NCBI GenBank assembly: GCA_049641805.1
Contig: JBARNX010000054.1
Span: 1-34,654 of the forward strand
Source of the DNA: UBA5738 sp049641805
Lineage (GTDB): Bacteria > Patescibacteriota > Minisyncoccia > Minisyncoccales > UBA5738
Reading direction: 5' to 3'
DNA length: 34,654 nt
Shown: positions 8,723 to 17,179 of the stretch, one piece after another
How positions within the stretch are numbered: position 1 is the stretch's first letter
Layout: every line of letters begins with the position of its first letter
Position numbers and translations under genes: made by a program
The notes under the pieces: generated by a model
The model's input: the letters and a program-made list of their open reading frames with translations, nothing else
The model's database searches: none
What the model was told of the DNA's origin: nothing

Positions 8723-10504
8723 ATGAAAGTTGAACCACAGCAGCTTAAAGCGTTTATGCTTGACGCCAACTTGGTGACCGTTGAGCAATTCGATGATTGC
8801 GCCAAAGAAGCCGCCGCGGAAAACAAACGGACGGAGGATGTTCTGATTGAGCGGAATTTGATTGACGCCGAACAGCTTTTAAAGTTAAAGGCCTACATTT
8901 TAGGCATTCCCTATGTCAATCTGGAGAAAGATGTCATTCCTTTTGAAGTTTTGACTCTTATCCCGGAACCGATCGCGCGGGCGAACAATGTGGCGGCGTT
9001 CCGCAGGACTGCCGATTCGCTGGAGGTGGCGATGATCGATCCCGAAGATTTGCGGATTATCGAATCAATTAAAAAAACCACCGGACTGACAGTTTTGCCG
9101 CGTTTGACCAATCTTCAGGGAATGAAGAGCGCGATAATGCAATACCAAAGGACATTGGCGGCCGAAGTGGGTGATTTGGTGGGCGAACGCGGCAAAGTCG
9201 GGGGCAACAACGAACCCGGCGAATTCAAAATGATGGATGAAGGGGCCGGCCGCGAGCTTGGCGGTGACGGTAATGAACTGAAGAAAGCCGCTCAGGATCT
9301 GCCGGTGATCAGAATCGTCGATACGCTGGTTAAACATGCGATATTGGAGCGAGCTTCGGATATCCATATTGAACCAACGGAAAAAGAAGTAATCGTGCGC
9401 TATCGCATTGACGGGATATTGCGCGACGCGATGACCTTGCCGAAAAATTCGACCGCCGGAATCGTGGCGCGCATTAAAGTCCTATCCAATTTGAAACTTG
9501 ATGAATGCCGCTTGCCACAGGATGGCCGTTTCAAAGTGGAAAGCGATCAATGGAAATATTCTTTGCGCGTTTCAACTTTGCCGGTTTTTTACGGGGAAAA
9601 AATCGTAATGAGGCTGCTCTCCGAAGGTACCAAGGCGTTTCCATTGGAGCAACTCGGTTTTCGGGGCCGGGGCTTGGAAAAGATTAAGAATTCGCTTCAG
9701 AAAACAATGGGAATGATTCTGATGACCGGCCCGACCGGATCGGGCAAAACTACGACGCTTTATTCGATGATGGATGTTTTAAACGAGCCGGGAGTGAATA
9801 TTTCCACCATTGAAGATCCGATTGAATATCAAATGCCGCGGGTGAATCAAACGCAAGTGAACGCCAAGATCGGATTGACTTTCGCGTCGGGTTTGCGCAC
9901 TCTTTTGCGTCAAGACCCGAACATCATTATGGTGGGAGAAATTCGCGATAACGAGACCGCGGCATTGGCGATTAACGCGGCGCTGACCGGTCATTTGGTT
10001 TTAAGCACTTTGCATACCAATACTGCCGCGGGCGCGATCCCGCGCTTGATCGATATGCGGGCCGAGCCGTTTTTGATCGCGTCCACGATCGATGTGATTA
10101 TCGCTCAGCGTTTGATACGGTGTTTGGGCGATTCGCGGGAAGAATATCGCCTGAAAGAAGCCGATATCGAACATTTGAAGCATTATTGCGACATTAACCG
10201 GATTTTGGCGATATTGAAAGACGAAAAAATTGTTCCGGCCAAAGCGACATGGAAAAACATTCCCTTTTGGCGGCCCAAATCCGTCAAGGATTGCCCCGAC
10301 GGATATAAGGGTCGGGTTGGTATCCACGAAGTTTTGTCCGTGTCGCCGAAAATCAAGGATTTGATCGTGAAAAATTCAACCGCGGATGCAGTGCAGGCGC
10401 AGGCGGTGAAAGAGGGAATGGTTACGATGTTCGAAGACGGTTTTATCAAAGCCGCGCAAGGCAAAACTTCCATTGAAGAAGTTTTGCGCGTGATTACGGA
10501 ATAA
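8723..10504 (+). CDS. pilB: Type IV pilus assembly ATPase PilB (GspE family)
   Basis: A 593-aa hexameric extension ATPase in the cytoplasm that powers pilus polymerisation. The N-terminal MshEN/GspE-N-type domain covers about 1-150, and the C-terminal motor has Walker A GPTGSGKT (336-343, Lys342), an Asp box (IEDPIEYQ), Walker B region (NIIMVGEIRD) and His box (ALTGHLVLSTLHTN). The zinc-binding tetracysteine usually found after the His box (C-x2-C...C-x2-C) is degenerate. Where the first pair is expected there is 'RLIRCLGDS', and before 'GYKGR' only one Cys remains ('DCPD'). It starts the main pil operon. Confidence 0.95.
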   Translation: MKVEPQQLKAFMLDANLVTVEQFDDCAKEAAAENKRTEDVLIERNLIDAEQLLKLKAYILGIPYVNLEKDVIPFEVLTLIPEPIARANNVAAFRRTADSLEVAMIDPEDLRIIESIKKTTGLTVLPRLTNLQGMKSAIMQYQRTLAAEVGDLVGERGKVGGNNEPGEFKMMDEGAGRELGGDGNELKKAAQDLPVIRIVDTLVKHAILERASDIHIEPTEKEVIVRYRIDGILRDAMTLPKNSTAGIVARIKVLSNLKLDECRLPQDGRFKVESDQWKYSLRVSTLPVFYGEKIVMRLLSEGTKAFPLEQLGFRGRGLEKIKNSLQKTMGMILMTGPTGSGKTTTLYSMMDVLNEPGVNISTIEDPIEYQMPRVNQTQVNAKIGLTFASGLRTLLRQDPNIIMVGEIRDNETAALAINAALTGHLVLSTLHTNTAAGAIPRLIDMRAEPFLIASTIDVIIAQRLIRCLGDSREEYRLKEADIEHLKHYCDINRILAILKDEKIVPAKATWKNIPFWRPKSVKDCPDGYKGRVGIHEVLSVSPKIKDLIVKNSTADAVQAQAVKEGMVTMFEDGFIKAAQGKTSIEEVLRVITE

Positions 10505-10556
10505 TAATTTTCAGCGGTTTTGTCGCGATGTGGGTTTTGTATTTTTAAAATCAAGG

Positions 10557-10562
10557 TATAAT
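10557..10562 (+). promoter_or_regulatory. Perfect -10 box giving a probable leaderless mRNA
   Basis: TATAAT, then CAAGTT, then ATG 10569. The distance is identical to that at 3558-3570 (TATAAT, CAAATA, ATG). The predicted transcription start is the A of the start codon. No good -35 is visible. Confidence 0.6.
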
Positions 10563-10568
10563 CAAGTT

Positions 10569-11414
10569 ATGGAGGAAAATAAAAAACAAAATTATATTTC
10601 TTTGGCCGGAGCGGCGAAATTATGTTCGTATTCCGAACCCTATTTGCGGTTGCGCGCGCGGCAGGGGAAGTTAAAATCCATAAAACTGGGCAAAAAATGG
10701 ATGACCACGGCCGCGTGGCTTGATGATTATCAGGCGCGCGCGCAGGAATGGCGCGAAGCGGCGGAAGCCAAAAGGGCGAGCGCGCCGGCCGCGGTTTTTG
10801 TGGCCGCGCCTTCGGAGTTGTCGGCGAATGTCGATTGCCCCGTTGCCGGTTTGTCCGCCGAAGCCTTGGCGAATGAGGAAATCGAACCTGTTTCTTCCGG
10901 GCGATTTCTTGAGGACGCGAAATCTTTGGAACATATTTCCGCCGGCGGGCAATTTTTGCCTTCGCGGAATTTTGGCGATCCAAGCCGTGATCAAGCCGAC
11001 AAACCGGCCGCGGTTTTTTGCGCGGATGCCGGATCGCTTTTATCGCCGCCGATTCCCAAAAGGCTCCGGGCGATATCGATATCGGGCCAAATTTATCCGC
11101 TTCCAAGACCCGAACAAACGCGGATTGCCGAAATTTCGGATTATGGCTGGTTGGGAGCGTTGATTTCCGGCGCGGCCAGCGCATTACTGCTTTTTATAGT
11201 TTTGAGCCAGTCCGGCGCTTCCAATATTATAAATTCTAATTTTGAAACGGGCCAGGCCAGTGTTAGCCGATCGATTTTCCCGGATTCCGGACAGGATGCC
11301 GCGCCATCAAAAAATTTTGGAGCTGTTTTTTCCGCCGCGCCGGAAAGCTTTTCCGCGGGCGATCCGCTTGACGAATTAGTGGAAACTATCGCGCGTTTTT
11401 TCTCCGGTTTTTAA
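10569..11414 (+). CDS. HTH domain protein with a C-terminal membrane anchor
   Basis: A 281-aa protein of three parts. Residues about 10-60 form a MerR/excisionase-like helix-turn-helix (ISLAGAAKLCSYSEPYLRLR, then KSIKLGKKWMTTAAWLDDY). A long low-complexity Ala/Pro/Ser-rich linker follows to about residue 195, then one transmembrane helix (about 197-218, GALISGAASALLLFIVLS) and a short tail. It would bind DNA or another partner on the cytoplasmic face of the membrane. Its position between pilB and pilC, with its own promoter-like -10, suggests a link with pilus or DNA-uptake function, but no function is known to me. ATG 10569 is chosen over GTG/TTG upstream because of the promoter spacing. Confidence 0.75.
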   Translation: MEENKKQNYISLAGAAKLCSYSEPYLRLRARQGKLKSIKLGKKWMTTAAWLDDYQARAQEWREAAEAKRASAPAAVFVAAPSELSANVDCPVAGLSAEALANEEIEPVSSGRFLEDAKSLEHISAGGQFLPSRNFGDPSRDQADKPAAVFCADAGSLLSPPIPKRLRAISISGQIYPLPRPEQTRIAEISDYGWLGALISGAASALLLFIVLSQSGASNIINSNFETGQASVSRSIFPDSGQDAAPSKNFGAVFSAAPESFSAGDPLDELVETIARFFSGF

Positions 11415-11426
11415 TCCAGTAACCAA

Positions 11427-12635
11427 ATGGTGCAATTTTCGTTTCAATCAAAATCAATTGACGGCAAAGAACAGAAAGGGGTTCGCGAGGCGGAAAGCGA
11501 AATCGAATTGGCGCACAGCCTCCGGCAGGAGGGTTTTATTTTAATCCGCGCGACGCCGGCGTCTGCCGCCCGCAAATTTCGCATTCCGACGCTTTCTTTG
11601 GGGGTAAGCCTCAAGGATAAAATGTTTTTTTGCAAAAATTTGCAAGTGATGGCTTCCGCCGGGCTTTCTTTGCCGCGCGCGGTTGGAATTTTGGCCGATC
11701 AGAGCGGCAGCTCCATTTTTCGCCGGACGCTGAATTCGGTTAAAGACGATATGATCCGGGGCGAAGCGTTTTCCGCGGCGATGGAAAAACATCCGAATGT
11801 TTTTTCGGATTTTTTGCGCAGTATGGTTAAAGTGGGCGAGGAAACCGGAACGCTGGAAAATGTTTTGGGAATCGCGGTTAACCAGATGGAAAAAGAATAT
11901 TCACTGAAATCGAAAGTGAAGGGAGCGCTGGTTTATCCGGCAGTGATTTTAACCGCGATGGTGGGTATTGGTATGCTGATGCTGGCCACGGTCGTACCCC
12001 AGTTGGCGGCGACTTTCAAAGAATTAAAAACCGATCTTCCCATGACGACCAAGTTCGTGATGTCCGCGGGAATGTTCATGGAGCAATACTGGTGGATAGT
12101 GGTTGCCGTTTTTGTGGTGCTGGTTGCGGTTATCGCGCGGCTGATAAAAACAAAACCGGGCAAGAAATTGTATGACGGCATCGCGCTAAGATTTCCGGCG
12201 ATAAATGTTATCGTGCGCAATGTCAATTCGGCGTACACTTTGCGCAATTTGAGCGCGCTGATCGGTGCGGGCGTTTCTTTGCCCCGGGCTTTGGAGATTA
12301 CTTCGGGCACGGTGGGCAATGTTAATTACCGGGACGCGCTTTTAAACATCGAAGAACGCGTTAAAAAAGGCGAGAAATTTTCCGCGGCGATCAAACTGTT
12401 TGATAATCTTTATCCGGCAACCGCGATTCAAATGATCGCGGTGGGCGAGGAAACCGGCGAAACCAGCAATATTCTGTTGAAACTGGCGGAATTTTATGAA
12501 AACGAGGTTGACGAAGAAACCAAAAATTTTGCTTCAATCATCGAACCGATGCTGATGATCGTGATCGGCGCGGTGGTGGGATTTTTTGCCGTATCAATGG
12601 TCCAGCCGATGTACTCGATGATGGATTCCGTATAA
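11427..12635 (+). CDS. pilC: Type IV pilus inner-membrane platform protein PilC (GspF family)
   Basis: A 402-aa protein with two repeated GspF domains (about residues 68-190 and 270-393), each preceding hydrophobic membrane segments (about 168-192, 215-238, 372-395). The motif 'VGEETGTLENVL' in repeat 1 and 'VGEETGETSNILLKLA' in repeat 2 is diagnostic. It couples PilB to the growing pilus. The gene lies 12 nt after the HTH protein, and its stop directly abuts the next ATG. Confidence 0.95.
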   Translation: MVQFSFQSKSIDGKEQKGVREAESEIELAHSLRQEGFILIRATPASAARKFRIPTLSLGVSLKDKMFFCKNLQVMASAGLSLPRAVGILADQSGSSIFRRTLNSVKDDMIRGEAFSAAMEKHPNVFSDFLRSMVKVGEETGTLENVLGIAVNQMEKEYSLKSKVKGALVYPAVILTAMVGIGMLMLATVVPQLAATFKELKTDLPMTTKFVMSAGMFMEQYWWIVVAVFVVLVAVIARLIKTKPGKKLYDGIALRFPAINVIVRNVNSAYTLRNLSALIGAGVSLPRALEITSGTVGNVNYRDALLNIEERVKKGEKFSAAIKLFDNLYPATAIQMIAVGEETGETSNILLKLAEFYENEVDEETKNFASIIEPMLMIVIGAVVGFFAVSMVQPMYSMMDSV

Positions 12636-14417
12636 ATGAAAAAACAAATTTTCAATTTTCAATTTTCAATTTTCAAAAAAAACGGCTTCACTTTAATTGA
12701 AGTTTTGGTGGGGGTGGCGCTTTTGGGGATAGTGTTTTCCGGGATTTTCGCGGCTTACCGGCTGGGTATGAAAGTGGCGGGAATAAATAAGGCCCGGATT
12801 TCCGCGACCTCGATCGCCAGCGCCCGGATTGAAATGATCCGCAATCTTGCTTACGAATTCGTGGGCGTAGAAAACGCGGAATTGCCGTTTGCTGCAGGAA
12901 CATTGGAACAATTTTCTTCGCAAACGATCGATAATACCGAGTTTGCGGTTTTGACGCAGGTGCGTTTTGTGTCCGATGCCGCCGACGGAATGGGCGCTTT
13001 GGATCCTTGCAATCTTGATTTTAAAAAAGCCGATGTTGTGGTTTCGTGGCAAGGCAGCCACTCGGGCAGCGTCACTTTATCGACCAATGTATCTCCCAAG
13101 AACAGAGCGCAGGAAGCGCAATCATGCCTTGACCAGCCCGGCGGAGTTTTGACGGTGACGGTTTTTGACGAGGGCGGAATTTTGGTGCCGTCGCCCAACA
13201 TTTCGGTTTATGATCCGGTGACCGACAATCTGGTTGCCGCCGCGATTCCGGCCTCCGGCAAATATTCTTTTCCTCTGGCATCGGGCAATTACCGGGTGGA
13301 AGTTTCAAAAACCGCTTACAGCAGCGCCCGGACATACAGCGCCGGCGGCGATGACGGCGTTGCGGTTCCCGACAGTCCCAATCCGACGGTTTTGGAAGGC
13401 GGCGAGGTGCCATTGAGCCTTTCGATCGATCAAGCCGCAACAATCATCGTTGACGGCATCGCTCCCGACGGCCAGAATAATTTCGCGGACAGCTTTGATG
13501 ATGCGGCGCTGATATCGACATCGGAAAATATTCAGTTTTCGTCGGGCGATATTTTGCTTTCCGGCCCGGCTTATCCGGCGGACGGATATGTAATTTCAAA
13601 CGCGATCAATCCGGCTGATTTGGCGATCTGGGATGAATTAAGATTCAGCGATACCCGGCCGGCCGGAACAAGGGTTTTTTATCAAGTTTTATATTATGAC
13701 GGCGCCGCTTGGATTTTGATTCCCGATTCGGATTTGTCCGGCAACAGCGTTGGTTTTGGCAATTCTCCGGTAAATCTGGCGGGATTGGGCAAAAGCGATT
13801 ATCCGCAAATCAAAATCAAAGGCAATTTGGCGAGCGGCGACCCTGATTTGACGCCGCGGATGCATAATTGGCAGGTGGTTTGGACAACGGCAACCGGGCC
13901 GGCGGTTGCCGGCGCGGCGTTTCACATAAGGGGAACAAAAACTATCGGGGAAGACTCTTTGGGGCTGAAAATTTACAAGTATTCGCAGGATCAGATTCTT
14001 GACGGCGCCGGCCATCTGGATATTACCGGAGTCGATGCCGATGCTTACACTTTCTCGGTTGATCCGGCGAGCGGGATGAGTTTGATCGCGACCGATCCGG
14101 CGCAACCGATTAATGTGGCCGCCGGAGGCACCGCCGCGGTAAAATTATTTTTGCGGCCGCAAAACGCGCTTTTGGTGACGGTTCAGAACGCCGCGACTCT
14201 CGATCCGGTGTTCTCTGCGGAGGTGAGGCTGTCGAATTCCGGCATTGGCTACGATAAAATCCGGTATACCGATCAAAACGGCCAGACATATTTTGCGCCG
14301 CTGGACAATGGAACTTATGATATTTTCGTCAATGCGGCGGGATACGCCGGCGCTTCAAGCACGGTTTCGGTGGCGGGGTTAAGCGATCTGACAGTCGATA
14401 TCGACCAGAATGAATAA
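12636..14417 (+). CDS. Large minor prepilin with carboxypeptidase-regulatory-like domains
   Basis: A 593-aa protein. The prepilin signal is a 17-residue leader ending NG, then Phe18-Thr-Leu-Ile-Glu22 and a hydrophobic helix. Behind the pilin stalk are beta-rich modules resembling carboxypeptidase-regulatory (CarbopepD_reg/Ig-like) domains: 'GVLTVTVFDEGGILVPSPNI' near 170 and 'ALLVTVQNAATLDPVFSAEV' near 505. Such a protein would sit at the pilus tip and could act as an adhesin. The leader is encoded by a 4 x 7-bp tandem repeat (12648-12675), reported separately. The start codon directly follows the pilC stop, and the next gene overlaps by 8 bp. Confidence 0.85.
   Translation: MKKQIFNFQFSIFKKNGFTLIEVLVGVALLGIVFSGIFAAYRLGMKVAGINKARISATSIASARIEMIRNLAYEFVGVENAELPFAAGTLEQFSSQTIDNTEFAVLTQVRFVSDAADGMGALDPCNLDFKKADVVVSWQGSHSGSVTLSTNVSPKNRAQEAQSCLDQPGGVLTVTVFDEGGILVPSPNISVYDPVTDNLVAAAIPASGKYSFPLASGNYRVEVSKTAYSSARTYSAGGDDGVAVPDSPNPTVLEGGEVPLSLSIDQAATIIVDGIAPDGQNNFADSFDDAALISTSENIQFSSGDILLSGPAYPADGYVISNAINPADLAIWDELRFSDTRPAGTRVFYQVLYYDGAAWILIPDSDLSGNSVGFGNSPVNLAGLGKSDYPQIKIKGNLASGDPDLTPRMHNWQVVWTTATGPAVAGAAFHIRGTKTIGEDSLGLKIYKYSQDQILDGAGHLDITGVDADAYTFSVDPASGMSLIATDPAQPINVAAGGTAAVKLFLRPQNALLVTVQNAATLDPVFSAEVRLSNSGIGYDKIRYTDQNGQTYFAPLDNGTYDIFVNAAGYAGASSTVSVAGLSDLTVDIDQNE
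12648..12675 (+). repeat. Heptanucleotide tandem repeat, 4 copies of ATTTTCA
   Basis: Four perfect copies of the 7-bp unit lie inside codons 5-14 of the prepilin gene. Seven is not a multiple of three, so gain or loss of one unit shifts the frame. Confidence 0.9.
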
Positions 14418-15444
14418 CATAATTTTTAACAGGGGAAAAGGTTTTACGATTATCGAAACGCTTGCGGCGATTGCGGTTTTCGGGTTGTCAATGGCGGCGA
14501 TCGGGGCGGCGATCGTGATGATTTACCGGACGCAGGGATATGTCATGGAACAATCAATGGCGGTTAACGAAGCGCGGCGCGGCGTGGACATAATGGCCAA
14601 AGAAATGCGGCAGGCCCGCTATGGAGAGAACGGCGCCTACCCGATCGAAAAGGGTGCGGGCAAAGAATTTATTTTTTACAGCGATGTCGATAATGACGGG
14701 CAAACCGAGAGGGTGCGCTATTATCTGGCGACCGTGAATTCCGGAACCCAAATCAAGGAATGCCATTCTCATTTGCAATGCAATCCGTTTTATTGTTGGC
14801 CGCCCGCCGAGTGCGATGTTGATTTCAGCGGTTTTTTGTCCGGCACTTTGGATTCGGCGCAAGTGAGAGTGTCCACCGAGGGATATTACGGTACGCCGAG
14901 CCGTTATGCCGCACTTCGCGCCGATGGCGCAGTGTTGATGAGCAATATGTGCCAGAGCGGCTGTTCCGAATGTATCGACGCTTGGCAGGGAACGCAAACT
15001 TTTCCCGTGACTGCGGCGGCGGCGGACAATTCAATCCGATTTACCATAACCGGCAACGATAAATTGAAAGCAAACTGCAACTGGATTGATCCCAATCATT
15101 CAATAAAAGCGCGTTTTGAATTTTCTTTTACCGAAGAGATTCCCAATTCCGGCAATGAATTGCGCCGCGGCGTGACCGAGCCTTCGGGGAACCCGGCATC
15201 CTATCCGGCGGGACAGGAGCAATCAACCATCATCACTTCTTATGTACGCAACCAATTGCCGGTGGACGATATTTTCAGCTATTACGACAAAAACAATAAT
15301 TTGATCACCAGCGATCCGTCATCGATACTCCATAATACCAAAATAGTGCGGCTTTATATGATCGTGAATGTTAATGTCAACCGCGCGCCGGATGATTACG
15401 AGCTGGAACAATATGTACAGATAAGAAATTTAAAAGAGGAATGA
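14410..15444 (+). CDS. Minor prepilin (PilW-like)
   Basis: A 344-aa protein with a prepilin signal: leader ending at Gly11, then Phe12-Thr-Ile-Ile-Glu16 and a hydrophobic helix to about residue 32. 'EARRGVDIMAKEMRQARYGE' follows, typical of PilW/GspJ minor pilins. The mid part carries eight or more Cys in a C-x-S-x-L-x-C-type cluster (about residues 118-137 and 177-189), probably disulfide bonded outside the cell. It overlaps the preceding gene by 8 bp (ATGAATAA), consistent with translational coupling. Confidence 0.85.
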   Translation: MNNIIFNRGKGFTIIETLAAIAVFGLSMAAIGAAIVMIYRTQGYVMEQSMAVNEARRGVDIMAKEMRQARYGENGAYPIEKGAGKEFIFYSDVDNDGQTERVRYYLATVNSGTQIKECHSHLQCNPFYCWPPAECDVDFSGFLSGTLDSAQVRVSTEGYYGTPSRYAALRADGAVLMSNMCQSGCSECIDAWQGTQTFPVTAAAADNSIRFTITGNDKLKANCNWIDPNHSIKARFEFSFTEEIPNSGNELRRGVTEPSGNPASYPAGQEQSTIITSYVRNQLPVDDIFSYYDKNNNLITSDPSSILHNTKIVRLYMIVNVNVNRAPDDYELEQYVQIRNLKEE

Positions 15445-15469
15445 AAAAAATAAAAACGCAAATATCAAA

Positions 15470-17011
15470 ATGAAAAATGATAATTTCAGCCGAAAGGGAA
15501 TTATTATCACCTATGTTTTGGTTTTCGGCGCGGTATTTTTGCTGATGCTGGCCGGGCTTTTCGGATATATATTGCTGCAATTGCGCCAGTCTTTACAGCG
15601 CGTCGCTTCAAGCGAGGCGCTTAATATTGCCGAAGCGGGCATAGATTATTACCGCTGGTGCGCCAACAACGAGGTGCAGGACGATTGTGCCAAGGGTGCG
15701 GATTATTATTATGATTATTATGACGGCAATGGCGTTTTGGCCGGGGAATTTTCAATTATTGCCAGCTCGACTTTGTCATGCGGCAAAACCAGCCAGCTGC
15801 AGATTACGGCCATCGGTCGGACCAGGCAATTTCCCGGGCTTGAGAGAAAGGTGCGGATAACTTACGGCCGCGAGTCGGTGGCGAAATATTCATATATTTT
15901 AAACAGCAGCGTATGGATTGGCGGCGATCATGAAATAAACGGGCCTTATCATTCCAACGGCGGGATAAGGATGGACGGGCAAAACCAGTCGCTGATGACC
16001 AGCGCGGTTTTAACCACTCTTAACGGCACCACTACCGCGGAATGGATTTGCGATGGAGCTTACGGTTGTGGCTTAACCGCTTGCTCGGCTTGGATTACCG
16101 ACGATTGCTGCCCGCTTTCGCGCGGATGCCGGATTTCCGCCGGCAAATGCATTTGCCCGGGAATTTTCACCACGACCGCGAATTCAACGCCGAGCTTGTT
16201 CAAGTTTCCGGTGCCGCCGTTCCCCTTTGACGCGATTACGATGGATTTGGGCGATATTAAAAAAGCGGCCAAAACCGGCGGCGGGATTTATTTTTCGCCT
16301 TCGCTCGACGAGGTTCCCGGAAGCAAGGGATATCATTTGGTATTTTTGAACAACGGAACGGTGCGGGTATCGACAGTAAGGTCGCTTCATCCGGTTAACG
16401 GGTACAACAGCGAAGAAGGCTGGCACCAGGACCGCTTCATCATCAGTAACGAAGACACTTATACCAAAGATCACGCCGATGGCATTTATCCGATTCCCGC
16501 CGATTGCTCCGCAATCTATGTGGAAGATAATTTGTGGGTTGAGGGAACGGTCAAGGGGAAAGTGGTGGTGGCTTCGGCGCACCTTAAAGATCCCGGCGAC
16601 ACCGATCCCGACATTGACACGGATGTTGTTTTTCCGGGGAACATAACTTATTCCAGTTATGGAGGTTCCGACGGACTGGCGGTGATTGCCGAAAATAATG
16701 CGTTGATAAGTCCCGCGTCTCCCGAGGATATGGATTTGCACGCGATCATCGTGGCGCAGAAAGGAAGATTCGGGAGAAACCATTATACCGACTGGGCCTA
16801 TCGCGACCGCGGCATTTTGAGCATTTACGGTTCGGTTATCAGCAAAGGTCGCGTGGGAACGCAATGGGTGGATACCGACAGCGGCCAAATGCTTTCCGGC
16901 TATGCCCAGCGCTACACTTATTTCGATCAGAACCAGGTTTACAATCCGCCGCCGTTCGTAGCGAATATGAGTTCGGATTACAAGATTGTAAGCTGGCAGG
17001 AAATCAATTAA
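15470..17011 (+). CDS. PilX-like surface pilus protein
   Basis: A 513-aa protein that begins with a short basic leader (NFSRKG) and one long hydrophobic helix (about 10-37), then 'SSEALNIAEAGIDYYRW', the AEAG segment typical of PilX N-terminal domains. Residues 140-510 are beta-rich and contain a Cys-dense insert (about 195-233, C-x6-C-x3-C and CCPLSRGC), again pointing to an exported, disulfide-bonded domain. The PilX type is inferred to prime pilus assembly and contribute to adhesion. It lies 25 nt after the preceding prepilin. The pilM gene follows after an inverted repeat. Confidence 0.8.
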   Translation: MKNDNFSRKGIIITYVLVFGAVFLLMLAGLFGYILLQLRQSLQRVASSEALNIAEAGIDYYRWCANNEVQDDCAKGADYYYDYYDGNGVLAGEFSIIASSTLSCGKTSQLQITAIGRTRQFPGLERKVRITYGRESVAKYSYILNSSVWIGGDHEINGPYHSNGGIRMDGQNQSLMTSAVLTTLNGTTTAEWICDGAYGCGLTACSAWITDDCCPLSRGCRISAGKCICPGIFTTTANSTPSLFKFPVPPFPFDAITMDLGDIKKAAKTGGGIYFSPSLDEVPGSKGYHLVFLNNGTVRVSTVRSLHPVNGYNSEEGWHQDRFIISNEDTYTKDHADGIYPIPADCSAIYVEDNLWVEGTVKGKVVVASAHLKDPGDTDPDIDTDVVFPGNITYSSYGGSDGLAVIAENNALISPASPEDMDLHAIIVAQKGRFGRNHYTDWAYRDRGILSIYGSVISKGRVGTQWVDTDSGQMLSGYAQRYTYFDQNQVYNPPPFVANMSSDYKIVSWQEIN

Positions 17012-17021
17012 AATAAAGTTA

Positions 17022-17178
17022 ATAATTTCAAAATCCGAATATCGAAATCCGAAACAAATTAAAATTTTCAAATTTTCGAATGATCAAAACGAAAGTTTAA
17101 TTTTGTTTTGAAAATTATAAATTTTGATGTTCGATATTGTTTTGGATTTCGTGTTTCGCGCTTCGGATTTGAATTGGA
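17022..17178. repeat. Long imperfect inverted repeat upstream of pilM
   Basis: The left arm (about 17022-17095, with AAATCCGAATATCGAAATCC) and the right arm (about 17105-17178, with TTGGATTTCGTG and CTTCGGATTTGAATT) are imperfect reverse complements. They form a roughly 150-nt hairpin that separates the prepilin part of the operon from pilMNO. Its arms contain repeated 'GAAATCCGAA' type words. It resembles MITE-like intergenic elements. It creates a spurious N-terminal extension if pilM is started at 17108. Confidence 0.7.
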
Positions 17179-17179
17179 T

